Assembly: GCF_024347415.1 (NCBI RefSeq)
Contig: NZ_AP025476.1
Coordinates: forward strand, 1,860,001 to 1,924,000
Source: Vibrio crassostreae
Lineage (GTDB): Bacteria > Pseudomonadota > Gammaproteobacteria > Enterobacterales > Vibrionaceae
Direction: 5' to 3'
DNA length: 64,000 nucleotides
The translations under genes were made by a program, and so were the position numbers. Each line of letters starts with the position of its first letter. Position 1 is the stretch's first letter. Positions 30,207-39,786 of this stretch are shown here, one piece after another. Below the pieces are notes generated by a model. It worked only from the letters and a program-made list of their open reading frames with translations, was not told where the DNA came from and did not search any database.

Positions 30207-30243
30207 AAAAAAGACCTCAATATGTGGGGTTCATAATGAGGTC
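30207..30243 (-). promoter_or_regulatory. Hairpin plus U-run covering the ribosome-binding site of the small exported protein
   Basis: On the minus strand GACCTCA (30237-30243) pairs with TGAGGTC (30213-30219) across a 17-base loop, then TTTTTT runs straight into the ATG at 30206. The only plausible Shine-Dalgarno, GAGG, is inside the stem and paired with CCTC. The element may be the terminator of prpE transcription, an attenuator, or a translation switch for the gene. Confidence 0.55.
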
Positions 30244-30354
30244 ATAGTAAACGCAATGGATAAACGGATGAATAAAGTAGAGTTTAGGTAAACCATCACG
30301 CTGGCTTATGTATTAATATACGAGCCGACGATCAAATTACCCAAACAGCAAAAC

Positions 30355-32259
30355 CTATTTGCCGAGCTTTTCAGCAATTTCCGTTAAGCTAGTCGGATCA
30401 TCAATCGTCGAAGGCACCACGTACTGCTCACCTTCAGCGATCTGCCGGATGGTTCTGCGTAAAATCTTACCGGAGCGTGTCTTGGGAAGTCTCTCAACAA
30501 CCAAGGCTTGCTTAAAACAGGCTACCGCGCCAATCTCATTACGAACTTTACCAACCAACTCCGCTTGTAACTCAGTGCCATCGACTTTTACGCCATCTTT
30601 CAGCACAACTAAACCAAGAGGTAGCTGCCCTTTTAAGTCATCATGAACCCCGACTACCGCGCACTCTGCAATAGCTGGGTGACCGCCAACGATCTCTTCC
30701 ATTTCACCGGTAGAAAGACGATGCCCCGCTACGTTGATCACATCGTCAATACGCCCCATGATAAACAGATAACCATCTTCATCAAGGTAGCCGCCATCAC
30801 CCGAAACATAATAGCCCGGGAATTGGCTCAGATAGCCAGACTCAAATCGATCATGATTACGCCAAACCGTTGGCAGACAACCGGGTGGTAGTGGACGTTT
30901 AAGTGCAACAAAGCCTTGCTGATTCGGCTGTGCTACTTCACCGAGTTCATTAAGAATCTCCACTTGATAACCCGGAACAGGTTTAGTGGAAGAACCCGCT
31001 TTCACTGGCAAAGATTCCAGCCCTGTCGGATTGGCAGAAATAGCCCAACCCGTTTCGGTTTGCCACCAATGGTCGATAACCGGTTTATTGGTGTGAGATT
31101 CTACCCAATCCAACGTTGGCGGGTCTAAACGTTCACCGGCCATGAAAATCGACTTGAGCGATGTTAAGTCATACTTGGTAAGTAACTCGCCTTCGGGATC
31201 TTCTTTCTTAATGGCCCTAAATGCGGTTGGCGCAGAAAACAATACATCGACTTTGTATTCTTCACACACACGCCAAAACGCACCGGGATCGGGTGTTCGT
31301 ACTGGCTTGCCTTCAAACAGAATCGTAGTACAACCATGAATCAATGGTGCATAAACAATATAGGAATGTCCCACGACCCAGCCGACATCAGAAGCTGCCC
31401 AAAATACACCATCTTGCGGCATATCGTAGATAGTGCTCATCGAGTATTTCATCGCGACCGCATGACCACCATTGTCACGCACCACACCTTTTGGCTTACC
31501 CGTAGTGCCTGACGTGTAAAGAATATACAAAGGATCGGTTGCCAAAACAGGAACGCAACTGTGCGGCAATGCATCGTTAACCGCTTGCTGCCAAAGTACA
31601 TCGCGTTCATTGCTCAATTCAGCTAAAGCTTGCTCTCTTTGAAATACGACGACTTTCTCAGGCTTCCAACGACTGTCCATGATCGCTCTGTCGACCATAG
31701 GCTTATATGGCAGTACTTTATTTATCTCGACACCGCAAGAGGCAGTAATCAACACCTTCGGCTCGGCATCTTCGATACGAACGGCGAGCTCATGAGGAGC
31801 GAACCCGCCAAACACCACCGAGTGAACCGCGCCTAGTCTTGCACAGGCCAACATTGCCATCGCCGCTTCAGGAATCATTGGCATGTAGATAACAACACGA
31901 TCGCCTTTAGTAACGCCTTGCATAGCTAGCATACCAGCGACTTTTGCCACTTGGTCACGCAATTGATTGTAAGTGTACGATGATTGAGTCCATGTAACTG
32001 GAGAGTCGTAAATCAGTGCCACTTTATCACCACGACCATTTTCGCAATGATAATCTAAAGCCAACCAGCACGTGTTCATCACCCCATCAGGAAACCAGCG
32101 CTCAATACCGTTATCGTCAGTTTGTAATATCGTTTTTGGTGACTCAAACCAATCTATCGCTTGTGATTGTGTTTCCCAGAACGAATTTGGATCTTCCCTC
32201 GCCCATTGATACTCGGTTATATAGTCTGTTTTTCTGTTCATTCGATTCGTAGCAGACAT
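30355..32259 (-). CDS. prpE: Propionate-CoA ligase PrpE
   Basis: A 634-residue ANL-superfamily acyl-CoA synthetase that activates propionate to propionyl-CoA via an adenylate, feeding the methylcitrate cycle. Visible: the AMP-binding P-loop YTSGTTGKPKG (near residue 270), WWQTETGW, GYYVSGDGGYLDEDGY, GRIDDVINVAGHR and the C-terminal catalytic lysine region KTRSGKILRR. I chose ATG 32259 because GGAGGAGG lies 5-12 nt upstream; the frame is open 32 codons further but that stretch looks like leader. It is the last gene of the prp operon, 118 bp after prpF. The acetyl-CoA synthetase family is the near alternative, but the operon context favours propionate. Confidence 0.93.
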   Translation of the reverse strand: MSATNRMNRKTDYITEYQWAREDPNSFWETQSQAIDWFESPKTILQTDDNGIERWFPDGVMNTCWLALDYHCENGRGDKVALIYDSPVTWTQSSYTYNQLRDQVAKVAGMLAMQGVTKGDRVVIYMPMIPEAAMAMLACARLGAVHSVVFGGFAPHELAVRIEDAEPKVLITASCGVEINKVLPYKPMVDRAIMDSRWKPEKVVVFQREQALAELSNERDVLWQQAVNDALPHSCVPVLATDPLYILYTSGTTGKPKGVVRDNGGHAVAMKYSMSTIYDMPQDGVFWAASDVGWVVGHSYIVYAPLIHGCTTILFEGKPVRTPDPGAFWRVCEEYKVDVLFSAPTAFRAIKKEDPEGELLTKYDLTSLKSIFMAGERLDPPTLDWVESHTNKPVIDHWWQTETGWAISANPTGLESLPVKAGSSTKPVPGYQVEILNELGEVAQPNQQGFVALKRPLPPGCLPTVWRNHDRFESGYLSQFPGYYVSGDGGYLDEDGYLFIMGRIDDVINVAGHRLSTGEMEEIVGGHPAIAECAVVGVHDDLKGQLPLGLVVLKDGVKVDGTELQAELVGKVRNEIGAVACFKQALVVERLPKTRSGKILRRTIRQIAEGEQYVVPSTIDDPTSLTEIAEKLGK

Positions 32260-32345
32260 AGTGCCTCCTCCATGATTTATCCATTTCTCCAAGTGCCTAG
32301 CCTTTGGCTGTAGCACTTGATAGCACTCTTTTCTCAGCGTTGTGT

Positions 32346-32369
32346 TCGTGAACATTTAACCGTTCACGA
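32346..32369 (-). other. Intercistronic hairpin between prpF and prpE
   Basis: TCGTGAAC (32346-32353) and GTTCACGA (32362-32369) form an 8-bp stem with an 8-base loop just after the prpF stop. No U-run follows. It may protect or divide the mRNA between prpF and prpE. Confidence 0.4.
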
Positions 32370-32377
32370 CAATCGCT

Positions 32378-33550
32378 TTACTTAGGAAAAGGCACACGGA
32401 TGGCACCTTCCATGATCACTCGGGCACTACGACTCATTATCGCCCTTTCTATTTTCCAACCGTTTTCGGTCTGCAAAGCTTTAGCTCCCACCTTTAAGGT
32501 TCCTGATGGATGCCCAAAGGTCACAAAATCACGGGAACCCTCACCTGCTGCCAAGTTCACTAACGTACCCGGAACACTCGCCGCTGAAGCAATGGCGACT
32601 GCAGCTGTGCCCATCATGGCGTGATGCAGTTGCCCCATAGACAAAGCTCGCACCAGAAGGTCGGTATCGTCAGCTAATACCGATTTACCACTTGAAGCTT
32701 GATACGCTTGAGGCTTAGCAACAAACGCGACTTTCGGTGTGTGTTGGCGTGAATCCGCTTGTTCTAAAGAATCAATCAGCCCCATTGCAACTGCGCCATG
32801 TGCTCGGATGGATTCAAACAATGCCAAGGCTTTTGAATCGCTGTTGATATCCGATTGAAGCTCTGTGCCTTGATAGCCGACCGATTCTGCATCAACAAAA
32901 ATGGTTGGTATTCCTGCATTGATGTATGTCGCTTTGATGCAGCCCAATTCGGGAACATCTAAAAAATCGACAACATTCCCTGTAGGAAACATTGAACCAT
33001 TCGCATCGGCCGGATCTAGGAAATCAACTTGGATTTCAGCAGCTGGGAAAGTGACACCATCGAGCTCAAAGTCACCCAACTCTTGGACTTCCCCGTCAGC
33101 GATAGGTACATGAACAATAATGGTTTTCTCTATGTTCACTTGCCATACTCGCACCTCGACCACGCCGTTTTCTGGAATACGATTCGAATCGACCAATCCA
33201 CTATGAATAGCAAATGGGCCTACTGCAGCAGACAAATTACCGCAGTTACCGCTCCAATCAACGAACGGCTTGTCTATTGCTACTTGACCGAATAAGTAAT
33301 CAACATCGTGATCGGCTTTACTGCTTTTCGAAACAATCACGGTTTTACTGGTACTGGATGTTGCCCCACCCATACCATCGGTTTGTTTGCCATAAGGATC
33401 TGGACTGCCAATCACTCTCAACAACAATGTATCTCTAGCTTCTCCAGCAACTTGCGCCGCTTTAGGTAAGTCACTTAGGTTGAAGAAAACGCCTTTACTT
33501 GTTCCGCCCCGCATGTAGGTAGCAGGTACTTTTATCTGTTTGATGTTCAT
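32378..33550 (-). CDS. prpF: 2-methylaconitate cis-trans isomerase PrpF
   Basis: A 390-residue PrpF-family isomerase of the diaminopimelate-epimerase fold. It interconverts the 2-methylaconitate made by AcnD so that it can be hydrated to 2-methylisocitrate. Hallmarks are the N-terminal PATYMRGGTSKGVFF, the GNCGNLSAAVGPFAI segment with its active-site cysteine, and the C-terminal GEGSRDFVTFGHPSGTL. Length is typical. It starts 9 bp after acnD with AGGA 7-10 nt upstream. Confidence 0.96.
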   Translation of the reverse strand: MNIKQIKVPATYMRGGTSKGVFFNLSDLPKAAQVAGEARDTLLLRVIGSPDPYGKQTDGMGGATSSTSKTVIVSKSSKADHDVDYLFGQVAIDKPFVDWSGNCGNLSAAVGPFAIHSGLVDSNRIPENGVVEVRVWQVNIEKTIIVHVPIADGEVQELGDFELDGVTFPAAEIQVDFLDPADANGSMFPTGNVVDFLDVPELGCIKATYINAGIPTIFVDAESVGYQGTELQSDINSDSKALALFESIRAHGAVAMGLIDSLEQADSRQHTPKVAFVAKPQAYQASSGKSVLADDTDLLVRALSMGQLHHAMMGTAAVAIASAASVPGTLVNLAAGEGSRDFVTFGHPSGTLKVGAKALQTENGWKIERAIMSRSARVIMEGAIRVPFPK

Positions 33551-33559
33551 AACCAGGTC

Positions 33560-36184
33560 CTACTGTGCGAGAAAGTCTTTGGCGAAACGTTGCAATACGC
33601 CACCAGCGCTATAGACATTCACTTCGTCTGCCGTGTCTAGTCGGCAGGTTACAGGCACATCCAGCTTTTCACCGTTTTTACGAGTAATGACTAGAGCCAA
33701 ATCAGAACCCGCTTCAATATCACCGTAAACGTCGTAAAGCTCGGTGCCATCGAGTTGTAAGGTATTGCGATTGGTTCCCGCTTTAAACTGCAAAGGCAAC
33801 ACACCCATTCCAACTAAGTTGGTTCTGTGGATTCGTTCAAAGCCTTCGGCAACAATCACTTCAACACCCGCTAAGCGCACCCCTTTAGCTGCCCAGTCAC
33901 GTGATGAACCTTGTCCATAATCAGCACCAGCAACAACAATCAAAGGTTGTTTACGGTTCATGTAGGTTTCTATCGCTTCCCACATTCGCGTAACTTGACC
34001 TTCGGGTTCAACCCTTGCTAATGAACCTTGCACGACTTCTCCTGCGTCCTTCACCATTTCGTTGAACAGCTTAGGGTTGGCGAATGTTGCTCGTTGCGCG
34101 GTTAAGTGATCACCTCGATGGGTCGCGTAAGAGTTAAAATCCTCTTCCGGCACTTCCATTTTGGTGAGGTATTCCCCCGCCGCACTCGAAGCGAGAATCG
34201 CATTTGATGGAGATAAGTGATCGGTGGTAATGTTGTCACCCAGAATAGCCAAAGGTCTCATCCCTGAAAGGCTTCGTTCTCCTGCAAGAGCCCCCTCCCA
34301 ATAAGGTGGCCTGCGAATATAGGTACTTTGAGGTCGCCAGTCATAAAGCGGTTCAGTCGTTACCTGATCCTCATCTGGCTGGAACATTTTTACGTAGATT
34401 TGTTGAAATTGCTGAGGTTTAACATGCTCACCGACAACAGCATCGATCTCCGCATCACTCGGCCATAAATCATTTAAGTAGATTGGCTTACCGTTGCTGT
34501 CAGTGCCTAAGCTGTCTTTCTCGATATCAAAGCGAATCGTGCCAGCCAAGGCATAAGCAACCACCAATGGCGGTGAGGCTAAAAACGCTTGTTTTGCATA
34601 AGGATGGATTCGACCATCGAAGTTTCGATTCCCTGACAACACAGCGGTTGAATACAGGTCGCGGTCGATGATCTCTTGTTGAATTGCATGATCTAGGGCT
34701 CCGCTCATACCATTACAGGTAGTGCACGCATAACCGACGATACCAAAACCTAATTGTTCCAATTCTGGCAACAATCCTGCTGACTCGAGGTAGAGCTTGG
34801 CAACTTTAGATCCTGGAGCAAATGACGTTTTCACCCACGGTTTACGAACTAATCCAAGCTGATTGGCTTTCTTAGCCACCAATGCTGCGGCTACCACGTT
34901 TCTTGGATTACTGGTGTTAGTACAAGAGGTAATTGCCGCAATGATCACGGCACCATCGGGCATTTGATCATCGCTGTACTGCTCTTTCCAAGATGCTTGA
35001 CTAATGCCTTGTTCAGCCAGCTCTCTGGTTGGCAAACGACGATGTGGATTGGATGGCCCTGCAAGATTGCGCTCAACCTTCGATAAATCAAACTCTAATA
35101 CACGCTCATATTGAGCAGAGTCTAGATCGTCAGCCCATAGCCCGGTTTGCTTGGCATAGCGTTCGACTAGTTCAACTTGTTCAGGCTCTCGTCCCGTGAG
35201 TTTAAGGTATTGAATAGTCTGCTCATCGATGTAGAACATCCCCGCAGTCGCACCGTACTCAGGCGTCATATTCGATATAGTGGCACGGTCGCCAATAGTC
35301 AGTGCACGAGCACCTTCACCAAAGAACTCTAAATAACTAGAAACCACTTTTTCATTTCGAAGAAACTCGGTAATCGCAAGCACAATATCCGTTGCCGTTA
35401 TCCCTTCTTGTCGTTGACCCGTTAGCTTCACGCCGACGATGTCCGGCAATCGCATCATCGAAGGCCGACCTAGCATCACAGTCTCAGCTTCCAAGCCGCC
35501 CACACCAATCGCAATAACGCCCAGGGCATCAACGTGCGGTGTATGGCTATCGGTACCAACACAAGTATCAGGAAACGCGATGCCATCTTTAGATTGAATA
35601 ACTGGAGACATTTTCTCCAAGTTAATCTGGTGCATGATCCCGTTACCCGCTGGGATCACACTCACGTTTTTAAACGCGGTTTTACACCATTCAATAAAAT
35701 GAAAACGGTCTTCGTTTCTGCGCTCTTCAATCGCGCGGTTTTTATCAAATGCTTCGTTATCAAACCCGGCATGTTCCACTGCCAAAGAGTGATCAACAAT
35801 CAGTTGAGTTTCGACCACTGGGTTCACCTTGGCAGGGTCTCCGCCTTGGTCGGCAATCGCGTCTCTTAATCCAGCCAAATCTACTAGGGCTGTTTGACCT
35901 AGAATGTCATGACACACCACTCGCGCAGGATACCAAGGAAAATCTAAGTCGCTCTTGCGTTCAATGATCTGCTTTAAGCTGTCTTCAAGGGTTTCAGGAT
36001 CACAGCGTCTTACTAATTGCTCTGCCAACACTCGCGACGTATAAGGCAAGGTTTTATAAGCGCCCGGAGATAGTGCTTCTACCGCTTCGCAAGCGTCGAA
36101 ATATTCTAAACTCGTTCCCGGTAAAACCTTTCGATACTTGTTTTCATCAAGCTCTTGGTTTCTTTCAAGTTTTACATCAGACAT
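33560..36184 (-). CDS. acnD: Fe/S-dependent 2-methylcitrate dehydratase AcnD
   Basis: An 874-residue aconitase-family enzyme that dehydrates 2-methylcitrate. The [4Fe-4S] ligands are visible as the Cys of AITSCTNTSNPR (near 410-420) and the two Cys of GYACTTCNG (near 490). GTDSHTPHVDALG near residue 210 and YGQGSSRDWAAKGV near 770 are aconitase active-site segments. The pairing with prpF immediately downstream separates AcnD from housekeeping AcnA, since AcnD-type operons use PrpF in place of PrpD. Confidence 0.96.
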   Translation of the reverse strand: MSDVKLERNQELDENKYRKVLPGTSLEYFDACEAVEALSPGAYKTLPYTSRVLAEQLVRRCDPETLEDSLKQIIERKSDLDFPWYPARVVCHDILGQTALVDLAGLRDAIADQGGDPAKVNPVVETQLIVDHSLAVEHAGFDNEAFDKNRAIEERRNEDRFHFIEWCKTAFKNVSVIPAGNGIMHQINLEKMSPVIQSKDGIAFPDTCVGTDSHTPHVDALGVIAIGVGGLEAETVMLGRPSMMRLPDIVGVKLTGQRQEGITATDIVLAITEFLRNEKVVSSYLEFFGEGARALTIGDRATISNMTPEYGATAGMFYIDEQTIQYLKLTGREPEQVELVERYAKQTGLWADDLDSAQYERVLEFDLSKVERNLAGPSNPHRRLPTRELAEQGISQASWKEQYSDDQMPDGAVIIAAITSCTNTSNPRNVVAAALVAKKANQLGLVRKPWVKTSFAPGSKVAKLYLESAGLLPELEQLGFGIVGYACTTCNGMSGALDHAIQQEIIDRDLYSTAVLSGNRNFDGRIHPYAKQAFLASPPLVVAYALAGTIRFDIEKDSLGTDSNGKPIYLNDLWPSDAEIDAVVGEHVKPQQFQQIYVKMFQPDEDQVTTEPLYDWRPQSTYIRRPPYWEGALAGERSLSGMRPLAILGDNITTDHLSPSNAILASSAAGEYLTKMEVPEEDFNSYATHRGDHLTAQRATFANPKLFNEMVKDAGEVVQGSLARVEPEGQVTRMWEAIETYMNRKQPLIVVAGADYGQGSSRDWAAKGVRLAGVEVIVAEGFERIHRTNLVGMGVLPLQFKAGTNRNTLQLDGTELYDVYGDIEAGSDLALVITRKNGEKLDVPVTCRLDTADEVNVYSAGGVLQRFAKDFLAQ

Positions 36185-36285
36185 ACATCCACCATTATCT
36201 GTTAAATTCTATTCGTTGGTTCACGAGGCCTTATCACATGAAGATAACAGTCACCTCGAGATTTAAGTCGGCTCGATATAGAGGA

Positions 36286-37497
36286 CTAACGTAAATGGAT
36301 AGGTAGCCAGTCTTGGTGCTCTGGCCCGGTGTAGTCTGCACTTGGACGAATGATGCGATTGTTTTCTCTTTGTTCGAACACGTGTGCTGTCCAACCTGTG
36401 AGGCGGCTCATCACGAAGATCGGAGTAAATAATTTGGTTGGGATGTCCATGAAGTGGTAGGCCGATGCATGGAAGAAGTCAGCATTACAGAACAGCCCTT
36501 TCTCGCGCTTCATTACCGCTTCAACACGTTCTGAAACGGCATAAAGCTGTTCATCTCCCACCTCTTGAGCTAGCTCTTTTGACCAACGTTTGATTAAGGC
36601 ATTTCGAGGATCACTTTCGCGATAAATGGCATGACCGAAGCCCATGATTTTGTCTTTGTTAGCAAGCATCTGCATGATGTTGGTTTCGGCTTCATCAGCG
36701 GTTTTCCAATCTTGGATCATTTCCATTGCCGCTTCATTCGCACCACCGTGCAGTGGGCCTCTTAGTGTGCCAATCGCAGCCGTTACACAAGAATGAATAT
36801 CCGACAGTGTTGAGGCACAAACACGAGCGGCAAAGGTAGAGGCATTAAACTCATGTTCCGCATAAAGGGTTAGCGAGCAGTGCATCACCTTTTTATGCAG
36901 TTCACTAGGCGTTTTGTCAGTCAGCATCTTCAAGAAATAGCCACCCAAACATGCTTCGCTTTGATCTTCCGTATCAATGCGCACGCCATCATGGCTAAAG
37001 CGATACCAATAACAAATAATCGCAGGGAAAAGCGCGAGCATTCGTTCAGTCGCAGGCAATTGCTCAGAAAAATCAGACTCTTGCTCTAGATTACCTAGCA
37101 TTGAACAACCTGTTCTCATCACATCCATTGGGTGAGCGTCTGCAGGGATAAGCTCTAATGCTACTTTCAAAGGTTGAGGCAAGCCGCGTAGGCCAACCAA
37201 CAGTGTTTTGTAATCGTCTAGCTCTTTTTCAGTGGGTAAATGGCCTCTTAGTAGCAGATGCGCCACTTCTTCAAACTGAGCGTGGTTAGCAAGGTCGGTA
37301 ATGTCATAGCCACGGTAAGTTAAACCTGTTCCTGATTTTCCTACCGTACATAGCGCAGTCGACCCTGCACTTTGGCCACGTAGACCAGCACCACCGATTG
37401 CCGGTGCGCTGGCTGGTTTGTTTGCTGTTTTTTCACTTTGTTGTTCTACATTTGAAGCATTTTCGACAGCGGCTTTATCACTCAAAGATACAGACAT
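36286..37497 (-). CDS. prpC: 2-methylcitrate synthase PrpC
   Basis: A 403-residue citrate-synthase-family enzyme condensing propionyl-CoA with oxaloacetate. Catalytic segments are HGGANEAAMEM, GFGHAIYRESDPR and the C-terminal ADYTGPEH. I chose ATG 37497 because AAGGAG lies 7 nt upstream. The N-terminal 40 residues (many Ser, Ala, Lys) are longer than in E. coli PrpC and look disordered. It lies between prpB and acnD in the prp operon. Confidence 0.95.
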   Translation of the reverse strand: MSVSLSDKAAVENASNVEQQSEKTANKPASAPAIGGAGLRGQSAGSTALCTVGKSGTGLTYRGYDITDLANHAQFEEVAHLLLRGHLPTEKELDDYKTLLVGLRGLPQPLKVALELIPADAHPMDVMRTGCSMLGNLEQESDFSEQLPATERMLALFPAIICYWYRFSHDGVRIDTEDQSEACLGGYFLKMLTDKTPSELHKKVMHCSLTLYAEHEFNASTFAARVCASTLSDIHSCVTAAIGTLRGPLHGGANEAAMEMIQDWKTADEAETNIMQMLANKDKIMGFGHAIYRESDPRNALIKRWSKELAQEVGDEQLYAVSERVEAVMKREKGLFCNADFFHASAYHFMDIPTKLFTPIFVMSRLTGWTAHVFEQRENNRIIRPSADYTGPEHQDWLPIHLR

Positions 37498-37644
37498 GGT
37501 GAACTCCTTTTCTGTGTTAGTCGCCCGCACTCTTTGGTGCTACCTGTTTATGTGTCCGGTGATCTTTATCATCGATACTGGATATGGCGACTAACCATTT
37601 CACGTTATTGGATTAAGTTGATTTTTGATTAGTTGAAACTGGTT

Positions 37645-38541
37645 TTACCCTTCGCTTGAAAACAACTGATCAAGCTTGTTCTCGTATTCGTGGTAATTCA
37701 GGTGTCCGTAAAGCTCTTTACGGGTTTGCATTGAATCCAACAGAGCTTCTTGATTGCCTTCAACTAACAAGTGTTTGTAAACATTCTCCGCGGCCTTGTT
37801 CATCGCACGGAATGCACTCAATGGATAAAGCACCATGTCGACACTTGATTGGGCTAACTCGTTACAGTTGTAGAGGGGTGTTTGGCCAAATTCAGTGATG
37901 TTCGCAAGAATAGGCACATGTTTACCTGTTGCTGATTTCAACGCCGCCGAAAACTTCACGTATTGGTCGAGTTGATTCATAGCCTCAGGGAAAATCATGT
38001 CTGCGCCCGCTTCAACACACGCAATCGCTCGTTCAATCGCGCTATCAATGCCTTCAACAGCCAATGCATCGGTACGCGCCATAATCACGAAGCTGTCATC
38101 GGTTCTAGCATCTGTTGCCGCTTTGACTCTATCGACCATCTCTTGCTGACTTACAATCGCTTTATTTGGTCGATGACCACAGCGTTTCTGAGCCACTTGG
38201 TCTTCCATGTGGACTGCCGCTGCACCTGCCTTCTCCATTGCGCGAATGGTACGTGCAATATTGAACGCGCCACCGAAGCCCGTGTCGATATCCACCAGCA
38301 AGGGCAAATCGCACGCGTTGGTAATGCGTTCCACATCCACCAACACATCGTTCAATGTAGTAATGCCCAAGTCAGGCAAACCGTAAGACGCATTGGCGAT
38401 ACCTCCACCAGACAAATAGATCGCCTGATGTCCCAAGTTCTTTGCCATCATCGCGCAATACGGATTCACCGTGCCGACGATCTGCAATGGGTCGTTGTCT
38501 TGCACAGCTTGTCGGAACTTAGCTCCTGCTGATAACTTCAT
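37645..38541 (-). CDS. prpB: 2-methylisocitrate lyase PrpB
   Basis: A 298-residue isocitrate-lyase/PEP-mutase-fold enzyme that splits 2-methylisocitrate into pyruvate and succinate. The family signature KRCGH is present (in [13 protein letters not shown], near 118-122), with DIDTGFG and the metal-binding VHMEDQ. AGGGAG lies 7 nt upstream of the ATG. It is the first enzyme gene after the regulator. Confidence 0.97.
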   Translation of the reverse strand: MKLSAGAKFRQAVQDNDPLQIVGTVNPYCAMMAKNLGHQAIYLSGGGIANASYGLPDLGITTLNDVLVDVERITNACDLPLLVDIDTGFGGAFNIARTIRAMEKAGAAAVHMEDQVAQKRCGHRPNKAIVSQQEMVDRVKAATDARTDDSFVIMARTDALAVEGIDSAIERAIACVEAGADMIFPEAMNQLDQYVKFSAALKSATGKHVPILANITEFGQTPLYNCNELAQSSVDMVLYPLSAFRAMNKAAENVYKHLLVEGNQEALLDSMQTRKELYGHLNYHEYENKLDQLFSSEG

Positions 38542-38605
38542 AATGACGCTCCCTGTTAATTGTTTATTTCTATCTAATCTTTATGACTTTTGATGTTTAG
38601 CTTTC

Positions 38606-38625
38606 GCCAACGAAGAACCGTTGGC
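38606..38625 (-). other. Hairpin between the gntR regulator and prpB
   Basis: GCCAACG / CGTTGGC with a 6-base loop lies 17 bp after the regulator stop. No U-run follows, so transcription probably passes through to prpB; it may lower or stabilise the downstream message. Confidence 0.4.
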
Positions 38626-38641
38626 AAATACCAGTCGCCGG

Positions 38642-39412
38642 TTAATCAAGACCTTTGGATTGAATTTGTTGTTCTATAAGCAGTCGACTGCCCGAAATGT
38701 GTCGTCGCATTAGCATTTCTGCTAGCTCTTCATCACGGTTACGAATCGCTTGTAGGATGTATTTATGTTCATCAAGCGCCTCTTTTGGACGAGACTGCGA
38801 CCTAGGTGATTGATAGCGATACATGCGTAATAAGTGATAAAGCTCGTCACACAGCAGAGAAATGAGTTTGCTGTTGCGACTAGCCTTAATAATGCGGTAA
38901 TGGAAATCGAAATCCCCATGTTGATGAAAATAAGAAGAACCTTCGACTTCATCGATGTGTTTAGAATGTGTCGACAATAAGCCTTCAAGCCCGATCAACT
39001 CTTCTTGTGTGATGTGTCTCGCCGCTAATCGAGCAGCCATGCCTTCCAATGCCTCTCGCACGGCGTAAAGCTCTAGCAGTTTGTCTGCCGAAAAAGTAAT
39101 AACTCGAGCGCCGACATGAGGAATTCGCTCAATAAGCCCTAGCCCTTCCACACGCATTATCGCTTCACGTAATGGACCTCGGCTTACTTCAAAGCGTTTA
39201 GCCAGTTCAGGTTCCGAGATCTTACTGCCCGGAGCTAATTCACCGCTAACAATCGCCTCGACTAGGTATTCAGTCAGGCTTTCCGACTTGGTGTTTTCTT
39301 TGTCGCCAACACGAGTTTTCGTGTTTGCACTTAAGGTGAGATCTTTTATCGCAGTATTCATATTTACGCTGCTCACTTCTGATTGCTGATTCTTAATTGT
39401 CAACAATTCCAT
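38642..39412 (-). CDS. GntR/FadR-family regulator of the prp operon
   Basis: A 256-residue GntR-type repressor. Winged helix-turn-helix is at about residues 43-105 (LAPGSKISEPELAKRFEVSR, GPLREAIMRVEGLGLIE), followed by an all-helical FCD ligand-binding domain (about 110-245) with the metal-binding histidines in FDFHYRIIK and RHISGSR. It heads the prp genes on the same strand. The likely effector is a methylcitrate-cycle intermediate, by analogy with the GntR-type prp regulators described in Vibrio and Shewanella. The start could be ATG 39412 or the ATG 17 codons inside (39361); neither has a good ribosome site. One operator-like palindrome overlaps the 5' end of the longer form. Confidence 0.88.
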   Translation of the reverse strand: MELLTIKNQQSEVSSVNMNTAIKDLTLSANTKTRVGDKENTKSESLTEYLVEAIVSGELAPGSKISEPELAKRFEVSRGPLREAIMRVEGLGLIERIPHVGARVITFSADKLLELYAVREALEGMAARLAARHITQEELIGLEGLLSTHSKHIDEVEGSSYFHQHGDFDFHYRIIKASRNSKLISLLCDELYHLLRMYRYQSPRSQSRPKEALDEHKYILQAIRNRDEELAEMLMRRHISGSRLLIEQQIQSKGLD

Positions 39413-39470
39413 AACATGAACATAAAATACACGATTAAATTGTCGACAATCAAGTGAATTGTCGACAATT
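39395..39470. promoter_or_regulatory. Cluster of three TTGTCGACAA-type operators
   Basis: AATTGTCGACAATT at 39457-39470 and ATTGTCGACAAT at 39439-39450 are perfect palindromes whose centres are 19 bp apart. AATTGTCAACAATT at 39395-39408 is a third with one central mismatch. A weaker copy GTGTCGACAA is at 39612-39621. The symmetric G-T-C-G-A-C core fits a GntR/FadR-family dimer site, and the cluster lies just upstream of the regulator that starts the prp operon, so it is the probable autoregulatory operator. Confidence 0.75.
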
Positions 39471-39786
39471 TAGACTAAGGTAGTATTTTTATTAATCGGC
39501 AGACAAATAGTAAAACGAAGCAACAAAAGAAAATAAAAACATATTATTCATAAGCTTAAACATAAATGAGTAAACAAAACCCTTGCCAACCCAAAGTTGG
39601 TCGAAAGCAATGTGTCGACAACTGACAGTCAACTTTTAAAACGCAGATCCATCCATCAATGATGTCAACCAAGATATAGGCATCAACACCTTTCCTCTCC
39701 GTTTAACTCCAAACCACAGGTATGAAAAAGGCGCACTCATGTGCGCCTTTCATTCATAGAACTCGCTCTAACGAAGCAAGTTTTAG
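39471..39786. other. Intergenic region, AT-rich
   Basis: About 315 bp between the prp promoter side and the 3' end of the HD-GYP gene. It holds the weak fourth operator copy (39612-39621) and the terminator at 39725-39750. I see no gene. Confidence 0.6.
39725..39750 (-). terminator. Rho-independent terminator of the HD-GYP sensor gene
   Basis: AAAGGCGCAC / GTGCGCCTTT, a 10-bp stem with a 4-base loop; on the minus strand it is followed by TTTTTC. It lies 37 bp after the stop codon. Confidence 0.9.

Noticed and set aside
37963..38532. Plus-strand frame of 189 codons opposite prpB
   Set aside because: Antisense to prpB, whose KRCGH signature and operon context are decisive.
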